NCBI RefSeq assembly: GCF_945873775.1
Contig: NZ_CAMCEC010000001.1
Coordinates: 269,282 to 333,281 of the forward strand
Direction of reading: 5' to 3'
From: an uncultured Treponema sp.
GTDB lineage: Bacteria; Spirochaetota; Spirochaetia; Treponematales; Treponemataceae
DNA length: 64,000 nt
Below the pieces are notes generated by a model, which did no database searches, had not been told where the DNA came from, and worked only from the letters and a program-made list of their open reading frames with translations. Below are positions 59,801-64,000 of this stretch, piece after piece. Within the stretch, counting starts at the first letter, position 1. Every line of letters begins with the position of its first letter. Position numbers and translations under genes: made by a program.

Positions 59801-62800
59801 TATACGATAAAAATGGAATCATCTATGAACAGAAATCTGAAGTAACTTCAATAGATGCCAGAAGAGGTTCAGATATAACTGGAACCCAGTTAGAAAACGG
59901 AAATGTAATTATCCTTGGCGACTATGATGGCAAACTTCTGACTGCATCTATAAAAAATGGAAAAGTTTTCTTTGACAATATCGAACAACAGGATTTTACA
60001 GCGCAATTTGAAAAGCAAGATGGTGAAAACAAAGGAGAGACAGTTTTTATTGTCACTCTTGTGCATACATCAGATAATGAAAAAATAATCTATAATCTTA
60101 CGGATTTTAAGCCGAAAGCCTTGAACCTTTCAAAGGAAGAATTACAGTTAATTGTTGACGAATATACTATTCTCTATGAATCGATTAATGATAGTTACTG
60201 GAACTGGAATGAAAAGCTTGAAGATGATGCCTATGAATGCCTAGAAGCTTTTGGAATGAATACAAACCAGCAGAAAAGATTTCTTGAACTTGTTTATGAT
60301 AAGACAGTAAAAGAAATTATAGAAGAGGAAGAGAAAAAGCAAATTACTGTATATACAAAAAAACAGAACCTGGTCGGTCAGAATCTTATAGATGCTTCTG
60401 GTATTCTTGCTGATGTAAAGTTTAATACAATAATAAAAAATGAGTTTTCATATTATGAAAAATCAGATAATGATGAATACAATCTAAAAGATTTATATAT
60501 AGCGGACATAACAGATGATGACACGCCAACAAGAAAAGATGATGAAAGTAAAATTATTGAAAAATGTAACAATCATGGATTTGGGAAATATTGTTTAGTA
60601 CAAGTTTTCATAAGACATGATGAAAGTGGATTATACAAACTTGATGATAATTCAAAATTTAGCAGCCGAAGAATTGTATCAGGCGCAATTTCAATTACAG
60701 AAGAAAAATATTCTCCAGGGCAAACATCTTGGGATTCTTCAAGTGCTTGGAGCGGAATAGTCCATGCGGAAGAAAAAGTTTTGTATGAAGAAAAGAATCA
60801 AGATGAAGATGCTGTTATACAGGTCGAGCGTCAGGAAAAACTTTTTGCAGGAAATTCAAACTGGTTCTTTGGTATATGGATAAACGGAAAAACTGCTTTT
60901 AATGGAAAAAGCATAGAATCAATTTTTGCTGCAAAAGATCATACAAAATATGATTATGACAAAGAAAAATTAAAAGACATGAGCAAAGAAGAAGCTGCCT
61001 TAAAAAAAGGAACAAATGAGGAGCAGCCTTTCTACCTACCTGTCTTTAACACAGTAATTTCTGATTCTGAGATTTATCCTGTTAAGAAAGAATATGCTGC
61101 AAATAAAAATGATGTAGAGAATGCTCTTATTGGTCAAGTAAGCATGAGCAGTCTGAGGGAAGAAGATGAAGAAGGTAACTATATAATGGTTATCCAATAT
61201 TATTTCCCGTTCATACAGGGTGATTACATACATGCAGGCAGAGTTGGCGGAAATACATTTTATAATATAGAAGGCATTAAGGGTTCTGATTCAAAATCTT
61301 CCAGCTTTGTCTTTCCTAATGTACGCATGTCAAGGAACGAAGGAAATGACACTACTTTTGGAGCTAACGCAGAGCTGTCAATACCAAAGATTTCTATACT
61401 TGAAAATGGGGATGAATTACTAGGAAAACTTCAAGAAATAAATCAGCAGCATTTGGGCGGCATCAGTGGCAATACGGGCACCAACACAAGCAACGGTAAA
61501 CTTACCCAGACTGTTATGGATATAAACGGCGATTCAATCCCGGACATAATTCAGGAAACAGGCTCTGGAATAAAGGTTATTCCCGGCCAAAAGACTAGCG
61601 ATGGTATTGGTTATGGAAGCAGTTACACCATTTCGGGCATGCATATAAACTCCACTTGCTCTAAGACAGATGTAAAAGGAGCTTCTATTTCTCCAAATGG
61701 TTCAGTGTCATTGACAATATCAAAAAATGGAAAAGTAATTGGAGCTACCCCATCACCATCTGTAAGCGGAGGTGCTGGCTGTACTGTTGTAACTGGAAGC
61801 TCTTCTGTAGGCAGCGGCTTTATGGATATAAATGGTGACGGTCTGCCAGATTATTTTAATGGTTCATCTGTATCATTGAATCAGGGAAAGAAATTTTCTA
61901 CCTCAAGTTTAGTTACTGTAAATGCCGGCAGCATGAATACATCTTCTTTAAGCAGTGCTGCCGTAAATGCCAACATAAGAAAATCTTCATCAAGAGGTGA
62001 ATCGCTGAAAACTGGCGTAAGTCTGGGTACAGGATTAAGCTACAGCGTTTCATCAAACACTTCAGAAACTATGTATCTGGATATTAACGGCGATGGACTT
62101 GCCGACAAACTTGTACAAAGGAGTGGCTCAATTGCTGTATTTTATAATACAGGAAATTCGTTTGTACAGGCAGATGATATTTTACTGCCATCATGGAATG
62201 TAAATAGTACAGAACAATCGTATCTTCAAACAGGAAAAGATGCAAACTTTGACCTTGGACTTTTTGGTAACCAGCCGCTTATAGGTCCATTAACGGAAGG
62301 ACTTGTAAATGCGTTGCCTGTCTGCAATCCTTTTGCGATTGATGACATTGATAACATGGAGTTTTCTTCTACTGTTTCTCTGTCCATGAGTGATAATGTT
62401 GGAGTGAGCTTTACATTCCCTATAAAAATTCCTATAGCTGGTATTTCCATTAATATGACTTGTTCAGGCGGAAACGGACTTTCTGGCTCCTCATCGATAA
62501 ACTGCGTAAATGTTTCTATGATGGACTTGGACGGCGACGGTCTTGCAGACCATGTTCTTCGCATTCCTGGCTATTGTACATACTGGAAACGCAATATTAG
62601 CGGTCGGTATGGGCAGCTTACAGGAATTAATCTGCCTCAAGGAGGAAATGTCCGGCTGGAATATGCAGAGCAATATGGAACAACAAAGAATCCAAACTTT
62701 AAATATGTTCTAAGCAAAGTTACAATGAATGATGGTTGTAACGAAACTGTTCCTGAGATAAAACACGGAAATCATTCTGTAACTACTGTTTATGAATATG

Positions 62801-64000
62801 AAGACGGCTATTATGACAGACAGAAAAAAGAATTCTACGGATTTAGAACTGTAAAAACAACTTTTGCAGACGGCAACTGTCAGGAAGATGTTTATTACAA
62901 CCATGAGTATTATTCCAAAGGCTGTGTAAACTCAAGTGCGGTAAAGACTGCTGACGGCGCATTGCTTTCAGAAAGTATTACAACATTGGAAGATGCTCCT
63001 TATGCAATACCTAAGTTAGAAGAAACAAAAACTTATGAAAAATCATCAGGAGATGGAAATTATATATACTCTGCAACAAAATATTCTTATGATTTAGTCT
63101 ACGGAAACTGTACAAAGGTAATACAGGATTTTGGAGATTCTGAAAGTTTAACCGGAGAAATAATATACAAAAATATTGATACAAATAGTCAATATATCAC
63201 TGGGTTACCTATTAAAATCATTGTTTATGGCAAAAACGGAGAAACCAATCCTCTTCGTCTTCGTACAGGTAACTATAATGAAAAAGGACAGCTTACAGAA
63301 CTTAGCCAGTATTGGGCAAATAATGAATCATGCCGTTCAACAAACAAGCTTACCTATGACGATTACGGAAATATACAAACTGTCTCTGACAGTCGTGGCG
63401 CAACATTGAGTTATATTTATGATGGTGTTGAACACATGTTTGTCAAAGAAATTACTCAAAGAGGAAATGACACAGATACTTATACAAGCTTTATTGAGTA
63501 TGATGAGGTGACACAGACAAAAAAATCTGAGGCCGACTGCAACGGAAACAAACTAAGCTATGAATATGACGACTGGCAACGAATTGTAAGTATATGGACT
63601 GCTTACAACACGGGTACAACTCCTGCGGTAAGTTATGAATACAATACACCGAACAATGATTCTTCTGGAAAGTATGAATTATGGTATGCCGTAACAAACA
63701 ATAAAGTAACATTTGACGCGGATGATGACAGCATAATTCAGACTGTACTTCAAATTGATGGTCTTGGTCGAGCCGTCCGAACTGCAAAGACCGGCTTTGT
63801 CAACGGAGTAGAAGGCTGGAATGCAAGTGGAGCCGTGGAATATGATGAAAAAGGAAGAACCGTAAAGGAAGGTATGACGGAATTTATACAAGGAGACATT
63901 CAGCCGCTTCTTGAATCCGTGCCAAAAATGACAGCTCTATATACAGCTTACGAATACGACGAGAAGGACAGGCAAATAAAAACTATACTTCCAGACGGCT
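56809..64000 (+). CDS. Giant SpvB/TcdB-N and RHS-type secreted protein; 3' end outside the window
   Basis: At least 2,397 residues, open to the window edge with no stop. A signal-like segment lies at about 17-40 (VAIVMMVSYISVMSPLPLFA) and a ZU5-like domain near 60-180 (GGTVTLGEASIEIPEGAL). An SpvB/Tc-toxin B N-domain near 225-560 (FELAVPAGRKGMQPQISVSY, GNGIMGKGFDVSYGSS) follows. Six FG-GAP/VCBS-type calcium loops of DxDGDGxxD form lie near 572, 662, 1571, 1673, 1758 and 1906. Between 670 and 1560 is a long segment I do not recognise. RHS/YD repeats start near 2150 (YDDYGNIQTVSDSRGA). Tc-type B/C proteins form a hollow shell that encloses a variable C-terminal domain; that part is not visible here. 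The ATG has AGGAG 9-10 bases upstream. Confidence 0.85.
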   Translation, partial: MRRISEKTMEVSFCKRIVAIVMMVSYISVMSPLPLFAESATSDTEAKRTVSVREEKSEVLISAEEGGTVTLGEASIEIPEGALRKDTRISITRLLKVEDTGESLCNAIPHSGGYRFLPAGTKFKKDVTITLPYSSELNAKPQSLDELYTYFYDTQKKSWIKLERLEVDKKNHKVRSLSTHFTDMINATLTMPESASPVDVNLNSIKNLEAAKPDSHLIKFNPPKASNMGDASFSFELAVPAGRKGMQPQISVSYSSGGGNGIMGKGFDVSYGSSITTDIRFGLPNYDTRDTYMLDGILLAEESRQGTKITYKPQKESAFSRIIRYGAGTNNDHWEVTDKNGTKRIYANTSESCTGSGNEVFTWNLTKIEDVNNNTVVFEYNKFNEIQNKNTYNYVYPTAIYYTGYKNEKGNYNIKFHYDNDGAESRQDVRIDARSKQIVACKKLLTGITTHYGSDTAAIRTYAFTYKDGLAKEKMLTALTVSNNADESYAYTFEYNEPEYENGKVKYFANAEVWHNGTAIKTGKSTSGGGSFNTSAGVGVGELSGTVDARLTGGAQGSFSNSNSETESMLSDIDGDGSPDYIRVKGGTLYYRLNQKNGFSEEEKSIPLEKIKLDDENSQNLSIGWNIYGGGGLKKSFVSGLGATYSDVSQTTTSNSTVALNDVNGDRKTDIILSGKNYYLKNTSKNGNVSFIQELYDSKNSIVVEDNIKKLTADEVKAYKEQYKNQTPFRQWKSQYDGMVSITQDFSAAGSFDLANSVKAHVYKGNSETSVSSLESIVSGTKSSEKINASLSVIKDENLYFITETDEPLNSDVNYNIKIDYTDIKSYKTPLKVPIFFPEQRIANQILPEALSPIYNTTTETQSGVNGNNIYCPVYVLKETWQNSTDKETYSQLVSQGRFLPGAFTENQFDKILESFSSKTNTIINKRFFTDDANEELTEKIIYERFAACFIHDLTNKIYIIRDNNDIKLFDLLYNTLGQKEVLIDSWNNYRLFDIDAVYDKNGIIYEQKSEVTSIDARRGSDITGTQLENGNVIILGDYDGKLLTASIKNGKVFFDNIEQQDFTAQFEKQDGENKGETVFIVTLVHTSDNEKIIYNLTDFKPKALNLSKEELQLIVDEYTILYESINDSYWNWNEKLEDDAYECLEAFGMNTNQQKRFLELVYDKTVKEIIEEEEKKQITVYTKKQNLVGQNLIDASGILADVKFNTIIKNEFSYYEKSDNDEYNLKDLYIADITDDDTPTRKDDESKIIEKCNNHGFGKYCLVQVFIRHDESGLYKLDDNSKFSSRRIVSGAISITEEKYSPGQTSWDSSSAWSGIVHAEEKVLYEEKNQDEDAVIQVERQEKLFAGNSNWFFGIWINGKTAFNGKSIESIFAAKDHTKYDYDKEKLKDMSKEEAALKKGTNEEQPFYLPVFNTVISDSEIYPVKKEYAANKNDVENALIGQVSMSSLREEDEEGNYIMVIQYYFPFIQGDYIHAGRVGGNTFYNIEGIKGSDSKSSSFVFPNVRMSRNEGNDTTFGANAELSIPKISILENGDELLGKLQEINQQHLGGISGNTGTNTSNGKLTQTVMDINGDSIPDIIQETGSGIKVIPGQKTSDGIGYGSSYTISGMHINSTCSKTDVKGASISPNGSVSLTISKNGKVIGATPSPSVSGGAGCTVVTGSSSVGSGFMDINGDGLPDYFNGSSVSLNQGKKFSTSSLVTVNAGSMNTSSLSSAAVNANIRKSSSRGESLKTGVSLGTGLSYSVSSNTSETMYLDINGDGLADKLVQRSGSIAVFYNTGNSFVQADDILLPSWNVNSTEQSYLQTGKDANFDLGLFGNQPLIGPLTEGLVNALPVCNPFAIDDIDNMEFSSTVSLSMSDNVGVSFTFPIKIPIAGISINMTCSGGNGLSGSSSINCVNVSMMDLDGDGLADHVLRIPGYCTYWKRNISGRYGQLTGINLPQGGNVRLEYAEQYGTTKNPNFKYVLSKVTMNDGCNETVPEIKHGNHSVTTVYEYEDGYYDRQKKEFYGFRTVKTTFADGNCQEDVYYNHEYYSKGCVNSSAVKTADGALLSESITTLEDAPYAIPKLEETKTYEKSSGDGNYIYSATKYSYDLVYGNCTKVIQDFGDSESLTGEIIYKNIDTNSQYITGLPIKIIVYGKNGETNPLRLRTGNYNEKGQLTELSQYWANNESCRSTNKLTYDDYGNIQTVSDSRGATLSYIYDGVEHMFVKEITQRGNDTDTYTSFIEYDEVTQTKKSEADCNGNKLSYEYDDWQRIVSIWTAYNTGTTPAVSYEYNTPNNDSSGKYELWYAVTNNKVTFDADDDSIIQTVLQIDGLGRAVRTAKTGFVNGVEGWNASGAVEYDEKGRTVKEGMTEFIQGDIQPLLESVPKMTALYTAYEYDEKDRQIKTILPDG

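Noticed and set aside
63176..63409. 77-codon plus-strand ORF near the window end
   Set aside because: It is in another frame of the giant SpvB/RHS gene, whose own frame is open across the whole region.

Overview
The window looks like chromosome from a spirochaete, most probably a Treponema. Several genes point that way: an EF-G of the spirochaete/mitochondrial type (AHIDSGKTT with [10 protein letters not shown]), a GreA with a very long N-terminal extension, a BpuR-type PUR-domain protein, many small periplasmic TPR proteins, a bactofilin, relaxed spirochaetal lipoboxes and an A+T-rich base composition. No rRNA, tRNA, insertion sequence or CRISPR array was found.

Layout. 1-5.6 kb (mostly minus strand): an aromatic-pathway DAHP synthase behind what looks like a complete translational attenuator, then a tautomerase, an O-acetylhomoserine sulfhydrylase, an RNase II-family enzyme and a sugar-ABC ATPase. 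5.7-12.3 kb: a tRNA-binding protein, a chemoreceptor, a META-domain lipoprotein, aroB coupled to a cysteine desulfurase, and a PUR-domain protein. 12.3-19.6 kb (minus strand): RNase HII, a beta-helix surface protein, a purine phosphoribosyltransferase, a tight cluster of TPR/periplasmic proteins, and rpe. 19.8-25.2 kb (plus): a TPR protein, long GreA, a metallo-beta-lactamase-fold enzyme and deoC. 25.2-31 kb: an ArsR-type regulator divergent from an RND (MMPL) exporter, a LolA-like carrier protein and an outer-membrane barrel. 31-37.5 kb: mtaB, a TPR protein, a bactofilin, a DEAD-box helicase and a barrel-like protein. 37.6-40.6 kb: EF-G and a small RecA-fold ATPase.

40.7-43.7 kb is a compact accessory cassette. 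Three overlapping genes match an ABC-three-component (ABC-3C) defence system: a CTD protein, a small middle component, and an SMC-like ATPase with DUF2326. It ends next to five exactly phased 22-bp palindromes. A Bacteroidetes-style HU/DUF4469 protein follows.

44.8-64 kb is one long plus-strand locus. A type II secretion-like machine (short prepilin peptidase, secretin, ATPase, platform protein, pseudopilins and a single protein that seems to combine the GspL/GspM/GspC or PilN/PilO/PilP roles) has almost every gene joined to the next by a 4-base overlap. It runs into lipoproteins, a barrel protein and then a giant SpvB/RHS-type secreted protein of at least 2,397 residues, which runs off the window. 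The order suggests a secretion system next to its own substrate.

A second theme is initiation. Six genes have a promoter whose -10 box ends only 6-8 bases before the ATG, with no ribosome binding site between, which implies leaderless mRNAs. One of these is the aromatic leader peptide. All protein calls rest on reading motifs by eye; no database search was run.
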